A stretch of DNA of 64,000 nucleotides from Acidimicrobiales bacterium. GTDB taxonomy: Bacteria; Actinomycetota; Acidimicrobiia; Acidimicrobiales; Aldehydirespiratoraceae. The position numbers were made by a program, and so were the translations under genes. Positions 15,392 to 23,801 of the stretch are shown in pieces (position 1 is the first letter of the stretch; the number at the start of each line of letters is the position of its first letter). Where the stretch lies: contig JAJCXZ010000099.1 of assembly GCA_029263175.1 (NCBI GenBank), positions 17,637 through 81,636 on the forward strand, in the 5' to 3' direction. The notes beneath the pieces were generated by a model. It was not told the DNA's origin. It did not search any database and saw nothing but the letters and a program-made list of their open reading frames with translations.

Positions 15392-16189
15392 CTAGATGCT
15401 GACGAGTACCGCACCCGCGACCACAAGCGTTGCCCCGATGATCAGTCGTCGGGTGACGGTGCGCCGAACGAGCGCGAGGCCAAAGAGAATCGACGTTGCG
15501 CGCAGCGTCGAGATGTTGGCAGCATCGCCCCGCGTGTAGGCGAGCAGGACGAGGCCGTAGGCCGTTGTCGAGGCGATCCCGACCTTGACTCCGTCACCGA
15601 TCGAGGCGCGAGCCCGAGCGGGCCGGAGACCAGTCATGAGCGTGAGCAGGACGACTCCCATGAGTGACGAGACCGAGTAAAAGCCAAGAGCGCCGGTCTG
15701 CGACACGCCTTTCGCATCGACGAGGGTGTAGGTGGCGATGAATCCGCCGGTCGTCAACGCCATGGCCACCGCGGTTCGTTCGCCGATGCCGAATGCCACG
15801 CCGCCGACAAGCACAAGGCCGAAGGCAACGAGTAGCGCCCCGCTCACGACCAGGATGGTCGGAGTCTGATCAAGGAACCAGATTCCGGCAACGGCTACCA
15901 GCAGTGGGGCCGCACCTCGAGCCAACGGATACGTTGTTGCCAACCCACCCCGGTCATAGGCGGCTGACAGAAACCAGATGTAGCCCGAGTGAGCGACCGC
16001 GCTACCGATCAGGAGGGGCCAGGCGTTAAACGGCGGATCGATGATCGCGAATGGCAGCAGCAGGGTTCCTCCGACCAGGTAGGAGACCGTGAGCGCGGCC
16101 TGGTGATCCTCGCCGGCGTGCATCCGTGCGTTCCACCAGGCGTGGACGAAGGCGGAGCCAAGGACGAGCGCCAGAGCGACGGCGCTCAT
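15392..16189 (-). CDS. EamA-family (DMT) membrane transporter
   Basis: This is a 265-residue integral membrane protein with about ten hydrophobic segments arranged as two EamA repeats. The first repeat ends with ATTYPLARGAAPLLVAVAGIWFLDQTP, the usual end-of-repeat motif. The second contains YTLVDAKGVSQTGALGFY and ends with ISTLRATSILFGLALVRR. The family exports metabolites, amino acids or drugs; the substrate cannot be predicted. It starts 6 bp after the cold-shock-like gene and precedes azlCD on the same strand. Confidence 0.85.
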   Translation of the reverse strand: MSAVALALVLGSAFVHAWWNARMHAGEDHQAALTVSYLVGGTLLLPFAIIDPPFNAWPLLIGSAVAHSGYIWFLSAAYDRGGLATTYPLARGAAPLLVAVAGIWFLDQTPTILVVSGALLVAFGLVLVGGVAFGIGERTAVAMALTTGGFIATYTLVDAKGVSQTGALGFYSVSSLMGVVLLTLMTGLRPARARASIGDGVKVGIASTTAYGLVLLAYTRGDAANISTLRATSILFGLALVRRTVTRRLIIGATLVVAGAVLVSI

Positions 16190-16195
16190 GTGGGT

Positions 16196-16417
16196 TCAGT
16201 CCGCCCAGCGGACGTCGGCAGCCTCCCAGCGGCCATGATGGGCTGCGTGAAGCACGAAATCGACCGGCGTGTCCACCGCGACCGTGCGGCTGCCGTCGGC
16301 GAGCGCGGTGCAATGAAACAGCCAAGTGTCATCGCCGGATTCAAGCACGCCCAAGCCGGTGGCATCGTCGAACGCCTGCACGAATCCCCGGCGGCGGTTC
16401 GACGGAGCGGTGATCAC
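16196..16417 (-). CDS. Cold-shock-domain-like small protein
   Basis: This is a 73-residue acidic protein. GFVQAFDDATGLGVLESGDDTWLFHCTAL resembles the RNP region of a cold-shock domain (GxVxxFxxxxGxGxI...DxFxH). The later VAVDTPVDFVLHAA would be the last strands. It starts with GTG overlapping the hisG stop as GTGA, so it is translationally coupled to hisG. Canonical aromatic RNA-binding residues are only partly kept, so nucleic-acid binding is uncertain. Role unknown. Confidence 0.65.
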   Translation of the reverse strand: MITAPSNRRRGFVQAFDDATGLGVLESGDDTWLFHCTALADGSRTVAVDTPVDFVLHAAHHGRWEAADVRWAD

Positions 16418-17289
16418 GGGATGATCTTGGTGATCGGCATCTCGACGATGCCGCTTGCGCCCTTGTCCCGAAGCTTCGGAATGAGAATGTTGATCTCACT
16501 CTTCTGCACGACGGTCTCGACGGCGTAGCCGGCGGCCCGGAACAACTCGTTGACCGTCGGCGCCTTCAGGGACGGCAGTACGCCGATCACGGCGTCGAGA
16601 CAATCGGTTGGCACGTTCATCTTCACCAGGACCTTGCCGCGGGCATCGAGCACACCCTGGAGCAGAGTGTGTATCTGACGCATGGCGTGCGCCTTGTCGG
16701 GATCCGCAGCGGTCGTCGGGTTGGCGATGAGCTCGGTGTAGCTCGTGACCAACGTCTCGATGATGCGGAGGCCGGCGGCGTTGAGGGCACGGCCGGTCTC
16801 GGTGATGTCGACCACCACGTCGACGATGTCGGGGACCTTGGCTTCGGTGGCGCCGTAACTGAGACGAACATCGGCGTCGATACCGGCAGCCGCGAGGTGG
16901 CGGGCCGTGATCTCGGGGTACTCCGTACTCACCCGCACGCCGGTGGGCAGGTCCTTGATCGACTGCCAGGGCGAATCCTCGGGCACGGCCATCACGATGC
17001 GGACGGGCTTCGACGTTGCCTTCGAGTACTTCATCTCACCGAGCGAGATGACGTCGCTGGAGGTCTCCTCGATCCAGTCGCGGCCGGTGATACCGATGTC
17101 GAAGAGGCCGTCGGCGACATAGGTCGGGATCTCCTGCGGGCGAAGGATGCGAACCGACTCGATCCGAGGGTCGTTGATCGTTGCCTTGTAGTTGACAGAC
17201 GACGATCGCTCAACCGGCAGATCGGCCGCTTCGAACAGCTCGAGGGTTGCCTTCTCGAGGGAGCCCTTGGGGAGGACGAGCTTGAGCAC
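16414..17289 (-). CDS. hisG: ATP phosphoribosyltransferase (long form)
   Basis: HisG starts histidine synthesis by joining ATP and PRPP. The 291-residue protein is the long form with a C-terminal regulatory domain. Visible are MLKLVLPKGSLEKATLELFE at the N-terminus, RPQEIPTYVADGLFDIGITG, VDVVVDITETGRALNAAGL with the PRPP region, and the regulatory domain after about residue 215. The latter ends in VETVVQKSEINILIPKLRDKG. It begins 51 bp after ribD and overlaps the cold-shock-like gene. No hisZ or hisE is nearby. Confidence 0.95.
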   Translation of the reverse strand: MLKLVLPKGSLEKATLELFEAADLPVERSSSVNYKATINDPRIESVRILRPQEIPTYVADGLFDIGITGRDWIEETSSDVISLGEMKYSKATSKPVRIVMAVPEDSPWQSIKDLPTGVRVSTEYPEITARHLAAAGIDADVRLSYGATEAKVPDIVDVVVDITETGRALNAAGLRIIETLVTSYTELIANPTTAADPDKAHAMRQIHTLLQGVLDARGKVLVKMNVPTDCLDAVIGVLPSLKAPTVNELFRAAGYAVETVVQKSEINILIPKLRDKGASGIVEMPITKIIP

Positions 17290-17340
17290 GATGGATTCCT
17301 AACCGGCGGTCGTTCTTGGGGGAGGGAGACCGGGATGAGG

Positions 17341-18360
17341 CTATCCGGCGGTGGGGTCCCCGGCTCCGGGTTTCATGGCGACCCGCACGTCGTTTCCCAG
17401 CTGAGTCACGTCGATGATCCGACCGCGGTCCATGTCGGCGATAGTCGCCGCACCCGCCCCTGCAAACAGCCCTCGCGCATCGTCACCGCCGAACAGTGCG
17501 GGAGCGAGATACAGCACGTACTCATCAACCAGACCAGCCCGTTGAAAGTCTCCGAGCACACCGGCACCGCCCTCGACCATGAGCTGAACGACGCCGTCAC
17601 TTCCAAGGGCTGAAAGCAGCTCCTCAAGTGAACTGGACCATTCGGTGCAGGGATGGATGCGTGCACCGGCCGGGACGCTGCCGAGAACGATTCGACGGGG
17701 GTCGCTCGCCGGCGGGGTCCCGTCGGGAGCAGTCCAGTCCCGAACGGTGAGCGAAGGGTTGTCGGCGCGGACCGTACCGGCACCAACAAGAATCGCGTCC
17801 GACTCGGCGCGGATCCGGTGCCCGTCGGCGCGCGCCTGCGGTCCGGTGATCCACTGCGATGTCCCGTCGGGGGCGGCGGTGCGGCCGTCGAGTGTTGCAG
17901 CGAGCTTCACCACGACATACGGGCGACCTGTGCGACGGTGGTGGAGGTATGGGGCGAGTTGGCGTTCGACCGCTTCCGCTCCGACGCCGACATCCACTTC
18001 GATGCCGGCGTCTCGAAGCCGGCTGATTCCGGTACCGGCAACCTGGGGATCGGGATCCTCGATGCCAATCACGACATGAGCGACACCGGCGTCGATCAGT
18101 GCCTCGGTGCACGGGCGGGTGCGGCCATGGTGGCTGCAGGGCTCGAGGGTTGTGTAGATGCTGGCACCGGTGGCGTCACCAGCGGCGTCAAGCGCCACGC
18201 GTTCGGCGTGCCGTCCGCCGGGGGGCTCGGTGGCGCCGTCGAAGATCTCGCCGTCCACGCGTACGACGACGGCGCCGACCCATGGATTGGGGGACGTCGA
18301 GTGCCGAATTCGAGCCGCATTGGCGATTGCCCGCTGCATCAGTTCGACTCCGTTTGTCAT
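17341..18360 (-). CDS. ribD: Riboflavin biosynthesis protein RibD (deaminase-reductase)
   Basis: RibD deaminates and then reduces the pyrimidine intermediate of riboflavin synthesis. The 339 residues split into an N-terminal cytidine-deaminase-like domain, with zinc ligands in GGRHAERVALDA and TLEPCSHHGRTRPCTEAL, and a C-terminal reductase domain. The latter shows VKLAATLDGRTAAPDGTSQWI, ILVGAGTVRADNPSLTVR and LMVEGGAGVLGDF. The ATG at 18360 (MTNGVELM) overlaps the preceding stop as TGATG; the longer open frame upstream is a shadow of that gene. No other riboflavin gene is adjacent. Confidence 0.95.
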   Translation of the reverse strand: MTNGVELMQRAIANAARIRHSTSPNPWVGAVVVRVDGEIFDGATEPPGGRHAERVALDAAGDATGASIYTTLEPCSHHGRTRPCTEALIDAGVAHVVIGIEDPDPQVAGTGISRLRDAGIEVDVGVGAEAVERQLAPYLHHRRTGRPYVVVKLAATLDGRTAAPDGTSQWITGPQARADGHRIRAESDAILVGAGTVRADNPSLTVRDWTAPDGTPPASDPRRIVLGSVPAGARIHPCTEWSSSLEELLSALGSDGVVQLMVEGGAGVLGDFQRAGLVDEYVLYLAPALFGGDDARGLFAGAGAATIADMDRGRIIDVTQLGNDVRVAMKPGAGDPTAG

Positions 18361-18878
18361 CAGTGTCGGTGACCGCTGCCCTGCCCCTCGCCTGAGGGGT
18401 GCGGGTCGTAGTTGTCGACGAGCAGCTTCACGGCGTGGGGCAGCACATCGAGCACGGCGTCGACCGTCTCCACGCAGCCCTTCGCCGATCCGGGTGTATT
18501 GATGATCAGGGCGGTATCGAGTGTGCCGCAGACGGCTCGGCTCAGACGACCGAGCGGATTGACCAGCCTCATCGCTTCGGCCAGCCCGGGCGCCTCTCGG
18601 TCGATCACCCTTCGAGTGCCCTCGGGGGTTCGATCCCGGGGACCAAACCCGGTGCCACCGGTGGTGACGATCAGGCCGTGGAAGCCTGCAGCCAGGCCGG
18701 TTAGTGCTGCCGCGACAGGGTCGGCACCATCCTCGGTGACGGCTCGCTCGACGACGTTCCATCCGGCTTCGACGAAGTGGGCCTCGAGGATCGCGCCGGA
18801 CTTGTCCTCACGCGTTCGGTGAATCACCCCATCGGACACGGTGAGGATCTTCACGGGCAGGGGGCGCTTCTCAGGCAT
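18360..18878 (-). CDS. MogA/MoaB-family molybdopterin cofactor protein
   Basis: This is a 172-residue MoCF-domain protein that would adenylate or bind molybdopterin. Motifs are ILTVSDGVIHRTREDKSG at the N-terminus, LIVTTGGTGFGPRDRTPEGT in the middle, and INTPGSAKGCVETVDAVLDVLPHAV near the end. MogA and MoaB share these motifs, so the two cannot be separated here. It lies 13 bp after rsmB and is coupled to ribD by a one-base overlap. The acidic-to-His tail DPHPSGEGQGSGHRH is common in actinobacterial members. Confidence 0.88.
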   Translation of the reverse strand: MPEKRPLPVKILTVSDGVIHRTREDKSGAILEAHFVEAGWNVVERAVTEDGADPVAAALTGLAAGFHGLIVTTGGTGFGPRDRTPEGTRRVIDREAPGLAEAMRLVNPLGRLSRAVCGTLDTALIINTPGSAKGCVETVDAVLDVLPHAVKLLVDNYDPHPSGEGQGSGHRH

Positions 18879-18891
18879 TTGCCGAGGCTAG

Positions 18892-20028
18892 CTAGTCCGC
18901 TCGACGCCAGCGCGCGATGGCCATTCCGTCGTGATCAGCGTCGGGCATGAGGATGTGCACGGGTCCACCGAATGGCGACCAGCCATCCCCCGGAGTATCC
19001 AGCGGCTCGTAGCCCAGGTCGGCGAGGCACGGAGCAACGCTCGTCACCACGTCGACCGATTCGGCGGTCGTCAGAGTGCACACGCTGTACACGAGGTGAC
19101 CGCCGGGGCGCGCCAGATCGGCGGCCGCAGTGAGGATTTGGCGCTGCAGCATGGCGAGCTCAGCGACGTCTTTGGCCGTGATGCGCCAGCGCGCGTCAGC
19201 CCGCCGCCTCAAGGCGCCGATGCCCGAGCACGGCGCATCGACAAGCACGGCATCGAAACTGCCTGGCGCGAACGGCGGTGCCGTTCCGTCGGACTGCACC
19301 ACGTGGAGATCGTCGATCTCGAGTCGATCTCGGTTGCCGACAACGAGGCCGGCGCGGGAAAGACGCTGGTCGGCGGCAATGACACGCAGCCCCCGCTGGG
19401 CGAGGGCAGTTGACTTCCCGCCAGGGGCAGCACACAAGTCGAGCACCACGCCGCCGGGGTCGCCGGGAACCGAAGCCGCGACGAGCTGAGAGCTCGGATC
19501 CTGCACATAGCCATCATCACGGTGATGCACGGTGGCCGGCTCGTTCATCTGCCGGAGGGCGGCGACGGCACGTTCTGCCCCGAGATCGGCGATGAGTCGC
19601 TCCACCATCCAGTCGGGGTAACTCAGCTCGATCGCTTGGGTCGGGAAGGTCACGCCGTCCTCGGCTGCGGCTGCGACCTTGCGGAGGATGGCATTGACGA
19701 GACCACGGAAGCGCTTGGAAGAAGCATCGACCGTGGCCGACACCGCGGCGTGGGGCGGAGTGCCGAGGTTGACCAACTGGTGAGCGCCGATGCGCAACGC
19801 CGCTCGGGCCGCGGGTGGCGGGTCCTGGACCAAGAACCGATCGACCAGGTGATCGAGCGCACGCTTCTGGCGTGTGGATCCGTAGACGAGCTCCGTGGCG
19901 AAGCCCTTGTCTCGCTGCTCCATGTCGGTCTCGACGAGCATTTTGGGCAGGAGGACGTTGGCGTATGCGCCGTCCTCGTCGATTCGTTGGATGGCCGCTA
20001 TCGCAATACGGCGGGGGTCGTCGGTCAT
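18892..20028 (-). CDS. rsmB: 16S rRNA m5C967 methyltransferase RsmB
   Basis: RsmB methylates C5 of a cytosine in 16S rRNA. The 378-residue protein has an N-terminal NusB-like RNA-binding domain (about residues 5-130) and a Rossmann methyltransferase domain. SAM motif LDLCAAPGGKS is present, with the catalytic cysteine in DAPCSGIGALRRRADARWR and the second cysteine in YSVCTLTTAE. The ATG overlaps the fmt stop by 4 bases, placing it in the def-fmt-rsmB cluster often seen in bacteria. Confidence 0.95.
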   Translation of the reverse strand: MTDDPRRIAIAAIQRIDEDGAYANVLLPKMLVETDMEQRDKGFATELVYGSTRQKRALDHLVDRFLVQDPPPAARAALRIGAHQLVNLGTPPHAAVSATVDASSKRFRGLVNAILRKVAAAAEDGVTFPTQAIELSYPDWMVERLIADLGAERAVAALRQMNEPATVHHRDDGYVQDPSSQLVAASVPGDPGGVVLDLCAAPGGKSTALAQRGLRVIAADQRLSRAGLVVGNRDRLEIDDLHVVQSDGTAPPFAPGSFDAVLVDAPCSGIGALRRRADARWRITAKDVAELAMLQRQILTAAADLARPGGHLVYSVCTLTTAESVDVVTSVAPCLADLGYEPLDTPGDGWSPFGGPVHILMPDADHDGMAIARWRRAD

Positions 20029-20915
20029 CGGCCGAGCCTCTCGTCAGAGGTGGGATGCGCGCCGTTCCGCCAAGCGGCTGCTTCTTGACGAGGCTTGCCC
20101 TCGGCTTGGACCTCAACCAGCTGGAGGGCGCCCTGGCCGGCGCCGACCAGCAAGCCATCGAACGCCCCTGGCTCGAGGCCGTTCGGAGCGTCGGACCGAG
20201 ATGTGCGGTGAATCTTGAATCGTTTGCCGCGGAAGCTCGTGAACGCACCACCGACCCGGACCCGGCGATGAATCTCCTCGGCGTCGTCGGTCCAGTCGAT
20301 CTCTCGTTCTGCGCTGGTCATCTTCTTGGCGTACACCGGCTCGCCGACTTGGGCGACGGGCTCGCCCAAACCCTCGGCGAGCGCATCCACGAGTTGGCGG
20401 GTGCCGATCTCGACCAGCCGATCGCGGAGCTCTTCGAGGTCCTCGTCAGGGTCGATGGCGACGGTAGAGCGGCGATAGACGGCCCCGGTGTCGAGCTCCT
20501 CTTCGAGGGCCATCAGGCAAACGCCGGTGTGGGTGTCTCCCGCGAGGATTGCCCTCTCGACCGGCGCGGCGCCGCGCCAGCGCGGCAGCAGCGAGAAATG
20601 GATGTTGACGAACGCGAGCTGGTCAAGCAGCTCGGTCGGGATGATTCGGCCGTAGGCCACCACTACCGCGAGGTCAGTATCGATCTCGTCGAGGGCGGCT
20701 AGATCATCGGTGACCGGCAGTCCGAGTTCGAGGGCCGCGGCCTTGACCGGCGACGAGGTGAGCTCGTTGCCCCGTCCGCGTCGAGCGTCCGGGCGGGAAA
20801 TCACGAGAGGAATGTCGTACCCCGCCTCATGTAGTGCAACGAGAGGTGGGACAGCAAGCGCGGGAGTGCCGAGATAGACGACCCGAGAGATGTCCGCCGG
20901 GGGCGGCACAGTCAC
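20025..20915 (-). CDS. fmt: Methionyl-tRNA formyltransferase
   Basis: Fmt formylates initiator methionyl-tRNA. The 296-residue protein shows VYLGTPALAVPPL at the N-terminus, and the catalytic region VAYGRIIPTELLD, FVNIHFSLLPRWRGAAPVERAIL. GDTHTGVCLMALEEELDTG follows, with a C-terminal OB-like domain from about residue 205. The start is GTG, overlapping the def stop as GTGA. Confidence 0.96.
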   Translation of the reverse strand: MTVPPPADISRVVYLGTPALAVPPLVALHEAGYDIPLVISRPDARRGRGNELTSSPVKAAALELGLPVTDDLAALDEIDTDLAVVVAYGRIIPTELLDQLAFVNIHFSLLPRWRGAAPVERAILAGDTHTGVCLMALEEELDTGAVYRRSTVAIDPDEDLEELRDRLVEIGTRQLVDALAEGLGEPVAQVGEPVYAKKMTSAEREIDWTDDAEEIHRRVRVGGAFTSFRGKRFKIHRTSRSDAPNGLEPGAFDGLLVGAGQGALQLVEVQAEGKPRQEAAAWRNGAHPTSDERLGR

Positions 20916-21439
20916 GGCAGCCGCAGCTCGTTCTTCACCGGCGGAACGGTCAGACCCAGCTGGAGGTCTCGGATCGTCTTCAGGGCCACCTTGCGGGTCT
21001 CGTCGTCGAGGCGCTCGATCAGCAGCGTGCCCTCGAGGTGATCGAGTTCGTGCTGAAAGAGGCGGGCCTCGAGTTCATCGGCTTCGAACGACATCTCGTT
21101 TCCGTCCATGTCACGTCCCACGATGTGCACGATCTTTGGACGGGTGATCTCCCACGACAGGCCGGGGACGGACAGGCATCCCTCCTCGAAGGTCCACTCG
21201 CCGTCGGACTCCACGATCTCCGGGTTCACGATCGCCTGGGGACCCATACCGACGTCCCACACGAACAGCCGCTTCGCGACGCCAACCTGGGGCGCCGCCA
21301 GGCCTATGCCCGGTGCTTCATACATGGTTTCGAGCATGTCGTCGACGAGACGGACGAGTTTCCCGTCGATGTCGGTGATCAGCTTCGCCTCCTGGCGCAG
21401 CACCGGATCCCCGATAACACGAATGTCATAAGCGGCCAT
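20912..21439 (-). CDS. def: Peptide deformylase
   Basis: Def removes the formyl group from new proteins. The three family motifs are present: GIGLAAPQVG, EEGCLSVPG with the metal cysteine, and QHELDHLEG with the HExxH histidines. The ATG at 21439 (MAAYDIRVIG) gives the usual 175 residues; the longer frame would run into the divergent methyltransferase. Coupled to fmt by a 4-base overlap. Confidence 0.96.
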   Translation of the reverse strand: MAAYDIRVIGDPVLRQEAKLITDIDGKLVRLVDDMLETMYEAPGIGLAAPQVGVAKRLFVWDVGMGPQAIVNPEIVESDGEWTFEEGCLSVPGLSWEITRPKIVHIVGRDMDGNEMSFEADELEARLFQHELDHLEGTLLIERLDDETRKVALKTIRDLQLGLTVPPVKNELRLP

Positions 21440-21465
21440 GGGCACCAGGCTATCGACCAGCCGGG

Positions 21466-21478
21466 TACCGTCGTCGAC
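21466..21478 (+). promoter_or_regulatory. TACCGT -10-like element seven bases before a GTG
   Basis: TACCGT at 21466-21471 fits TAnnnT and is followed by 7 bases and the GTG start at 21479. No ribosome site is visible, so a leaderless transcript is likely. The element sits in the 39-bp gap with divergent def. Confidence 0.3.
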
Positions 21479-22084
21479 GTGTCCGGCACTCACTACTTCG
21501 ACGACGATCCCTCGGTGGCGAGCTCACCCGTATCCGTCGAGGTCAGTCTGCCCGACCTCTCGATCATGCTCGGCTCGGATCGCGGTGTCTTCTCGGCCGA
21601 CAAACTCGATGTCGGCACCAATCTTCTGCTGCTCGAAGCACCACCGCTGACCGCTGACGATGCTGTCATTCTCGATATCGGCTGTGGCTGGGGCCCGATC
21701 GCCTGCGTCGCCGCCAGGCGAGCACCTCACGCCGAGGTCTGGGCGATAGATGTGAACGAGCGGGCACGGGCTCTCACCATGCAGAACGCAGAATTGGTCG
21801 GCGCCGCCGACCGGGTTCATGTCGTGGGCCCCGACGACGTCCCTGACGATCTCGTCGTCAACCGGATTCTCAGCAACCCACCGATCCGGGTGGGCAAGAA
21901 GACCCTCCACGAGATCCTGTTGCGCTGGCTGCCCCACCTGGCCCCGGATGGGGTGGCCCATCTGGTGGTCCAACGCCATCTCGGCGCCGACTCACTGGCC
22001 CGGTGGCTGAGCGAACACGGCTACCCCACCGAGCGGCTCACAGTCCGAGCCGGTTTTCGCATTCTGGAGGTCCGACAATCATGA
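21479..22084 (+). CDS. Class I SAM-dependent methyltransferase, RsmC/MTS type
   Basis: This is a 201-residue methyltransferase-small domain protein resembling the C-terminal half of RsmC/RlmG. It begins VSGTHYFDDDPSVAS, with GVFSADKLDVGTNLLLLEA, SAM motif ILDIGCGWGPIACVAARR, acidic motif VWAIDVNERA and the base-methylation motif ILSNPPIRVG. NPPI is typical of N2-guanine enzymes. The GTG at 21479 is chosen since the upstream frame is antisense to def. Its stop overlaps the next gene as ATGA. The RNA target is unproven. Confidence 0.85.
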   Translation: MSGTHYFDDDPSVASSPVSVEVSLPDLSIMLGSDRGVFSADKLDVGTNLLLLEAPPLTADDAVILDIGCGWGPIACVAARRAPHAEVWAIDVNERARALTMQNAELVGAADRVHVVGPDDVPDDLVVNRILSNPPIRVGKKTLHEILLRWLPHLAPDGVAHLVVQRHLGADSLARWLSEHGYPTERLTVRAGFRILEVRQS

Positions 22085-22608
22085 GCCAACTCGACGGCAC
22101 AGGCATGAAACGACTGCACCGCGAGTGGCGACGCCGCACAACCGGACGGCTCGCTCTCGTGCTCGACAACGTGCAGAATCCGTTCAACATCGGGTCCATT
22201 GTCCGCACTGCCGCCGCGGAACGAGTCGATCACATCTTCATCGGAGGCGGCACCGAGCCCTCCCACGACAAGGTCAACAAGACAGCACTCGGCACCGCCC
22301 GCTATCTGACGTGGGACGTATTCCCCGATGGCCGGGCTGCGGTCGCCGCCGCCAAGGCTGCCGGGTACCGCGCCGTCGCCGTGGAGCTCACCTCCGAAGC
22401 GGTACCGCTCCATCAGGTGGAGATGGGCACCGATGTCGCCCTCGTCATCGGTCACGAGGATCGAGGCGTCACCGCCGCCACGCTCTCGGTCTGTGATGCC
22501 GTCGGTTTCATCCCCCAGCTCGGCAAGGTCGGCTCACTCAATGTCGCCACCGCGACATCGATCGCCATCTACGAGGCCCGGCGCCGCAACTGGACAGGCC
22601 AGACGTAG
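22081..22608 (+). CDS. TrmH-family tRNA/rRNA 2'-O-methyltransferase
   Basis: This is a second SPOUT enzyme in the window, 175 residues. Motif 1 is LVLDNVQNPFNIGSIVRTAAA, motif 2 ALVIGHEDRGV and motif 3 IPQLGKVGSLNVATATSIAIYE. It lacks an N-terminal RNA-binding domain, like the TrmH/TrmL short forms. The ATG at 22081 overlaps the upstream methyltransferase stop as ATGA, so the two RNA-modification genes form a coupled plus-strand pair. The extended VNKTALGTARYLTWD insertion suggests tRNA rather than rRNA, but this is a guess. Confidence 0.85.
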   Translation: MSQLDGTGMKRLHREWRRRTTGRLALVLDNVQNPFNIGSIVRTAAAERVDHIFIGGGTEPSHDKVNKTALGTARYLTWDVFPDGRAAVAAAKAAGYRAVAVELTSEAVPLHQVEMGTDVALVIGHEDRGVTAATLSVCDAVGFIPQLGKVGSLNVATATSIAIYEARRRNWTGQT

Positions 22609-22626
22609 CGCGGAGATCTGGCGCGG

Positions 22627-23259
22627 CTACGTGCGAAGCGCCGCCGCTCGGCCGCAGAAGTACAGCCAGGTGGCGGCTCCGAGGAACTTGCAGCCTTCCT
22701 CGATCGATTCGACCGTGCCGATCCTGACCGGCAGATCACTTCCTGCCGCTTCCGCCGCTACGGATCCCGCCAAGAGCGCCATGGCCAGCAGGAAGGCGAA
22801 GCCGTCGGTGGCCACGATCTCGGCGTGCTGACGAAGGACCAACGCTGCTGCGAGCGCGGCGTAGCCACCGAAAACGAACGCCGCCGGAACGTGATCCACG
22901 TGGAGCTGGAAGAAGTCGTCGAGCGCCAGGAGCATCGAGAACCCGGCCAGCAACGCAAGGAATTCCTGGCGCCGGGTCGAGAAGCTCGCTCGCTCGGTCA
23001 AGAGCACGAAGATCGGAATGGCGACGGCCATGATCCAGAGCCAGAGCCCGGCACTCGAGAGGAACCCGAGGAAGCTCGATCCTCCCCGCTGCTGGACAGG
23101 GTCGCGGAGGATTTGTGCGGTCGAGAAGCCCCGGTCACGAAGCACCAGGAGCGAAACGCCGAAGAAGATCCCGGCGGGGAGGACAGCGAAGCCGAGACAC
23201 TGCACGATGCGTCGCGGAGCGAACGTCGCCGAGGCGTACTGCGAGGGGGAGGACATCAT
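22627..23259 (-). CDS. Predicted multi-pass membrane protein
   Basis: This is a 210-residue protein with about six hydrophobic segments: LGFAVLPAGIFFGVSLLVL, LSSAGLWLWIMAVAIPIFVLL, FLALLAGFSMLLAL, FVFGGYAALAAALVL, FAFLLAMALLAGSVAA, and a C-terminal helix. A charged LALDDFFQLHVDH segment and SIEEGCKFLGAATWLYF are notable. LALDD-FQLH and E-G-K-LG patterns recur in uncharacterised membrane proteins, but I do not recognise a named family. Start ATG 23259 or 23256 overlaps the stop of the upstream gene. It ends tail-to-tail with the plus-strand trmH-type gene. Confidence 0.75.
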   Translation of the reverse strand: MMSSPSQYASATFAPRRIVQCLGFAVLPAGIFFGVSLLVLRDRGFSTAQILRDPVQQRGGSSFLGFLSSAGLWLWIMAVAIPIFVLLTERASFSTRRQEFLALLAGFSMLLALDDFFQLHVDHVPAAFVFGGYAALAAALVLRQHAEIVATDGFAFLLAMALLAGSVAAEAAGSDLPVRIGTVESIEEGCKFLGAATWLYFCGRAAALRT

Positions 23260-23801
23260 CGGGCTGCTTCTGTGGAGCGACAAACATCGAGGATCGCGTC
23301 GAGCAACCGTAGATCCCCGTCGAGGCCGAGCGTGACACCGCACTCCACATAGAACTCGGCGCCCTCGATGAACGAGGCCACGAAGACGACGGGGGCATCG
23401 GCGGCGGTGCGAGCCTCAAGGACGCGGTAGTCGTCGCCGAACTCGACGCGAACGACCTCGAGCTCTGCGCTCGGATCGAGTGCCTGCAGGAACGTGGGCA
23501 GCGACGCACCGACGGTGAGCCATTCGTCGAGGGACCGTTGCTCGCAGCCATCGGGGCCGCATGCTCGAGCGACGGTCCACCGGTCGAGAATCTGGGAAAC
23601 CCCTGACTCGGGGGCGAACTCGAATGCGAACTGCTCGCTGCGCCCCCACCCTGCGGGAATCTTGGTTTCGAGGCCCTCGCCGGTTGTGACCGATTCGAGC
23701 GCTGGGCCGTCAGCCGGCGCGGTCATGACGAGGACAAAGCCACCGATGCCGAGCAACAAGAGGACGAGAAGAGGGATCTGGCGGCGACGCACGACGGTCA
23801 T
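23256..23801 (-). CDS. Hypothetical exported or membrane-anchored protein
   Basis: This is a 181-residue protein with an N-terminal RRR cluster and one strong hydrophobic segment IPLLVLLLLGIGGFVLVM (about residues 9-26), a signal anchor or uncleaved signal. The remaining 150 residues are extracytoplasmic and contain three to four cysteines (ACGPDGCEQ, VECGVTLG, DVCRS), possibly in disulphides. GLETKIPAGW and SLDEWLTVGASLPTFL suggest a small beta-rich domain. No known family recognised. It overlaps priA by 4 bases upstream and the membrane protein gene downstream by 4 bases. Confidence 0.7.
   Translation of the reverse strand: MTVVRRRQIPLLVLLLLGIGGFVLVMTAPADGPALESVTTGEGLETKIPAGWGRSEQFAFEFAPESGVSQILDRWTVARACGPDGCEQRSLDEWLTVGASLPTFLQALDPSAELEVVRVEFGDDYRVLEARTAADAPVVFVASFIEGAEFYVECGVTLGLDGDLRLLDAILDVCRSTEAAR

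Noticed and set aside
18625..18650. GGTTCGATCCCGG resembling a tRNA T-loop
   Set aside because: It is inside the MogA/MoaB gene, coding for the conserved GFGPRDR motif.
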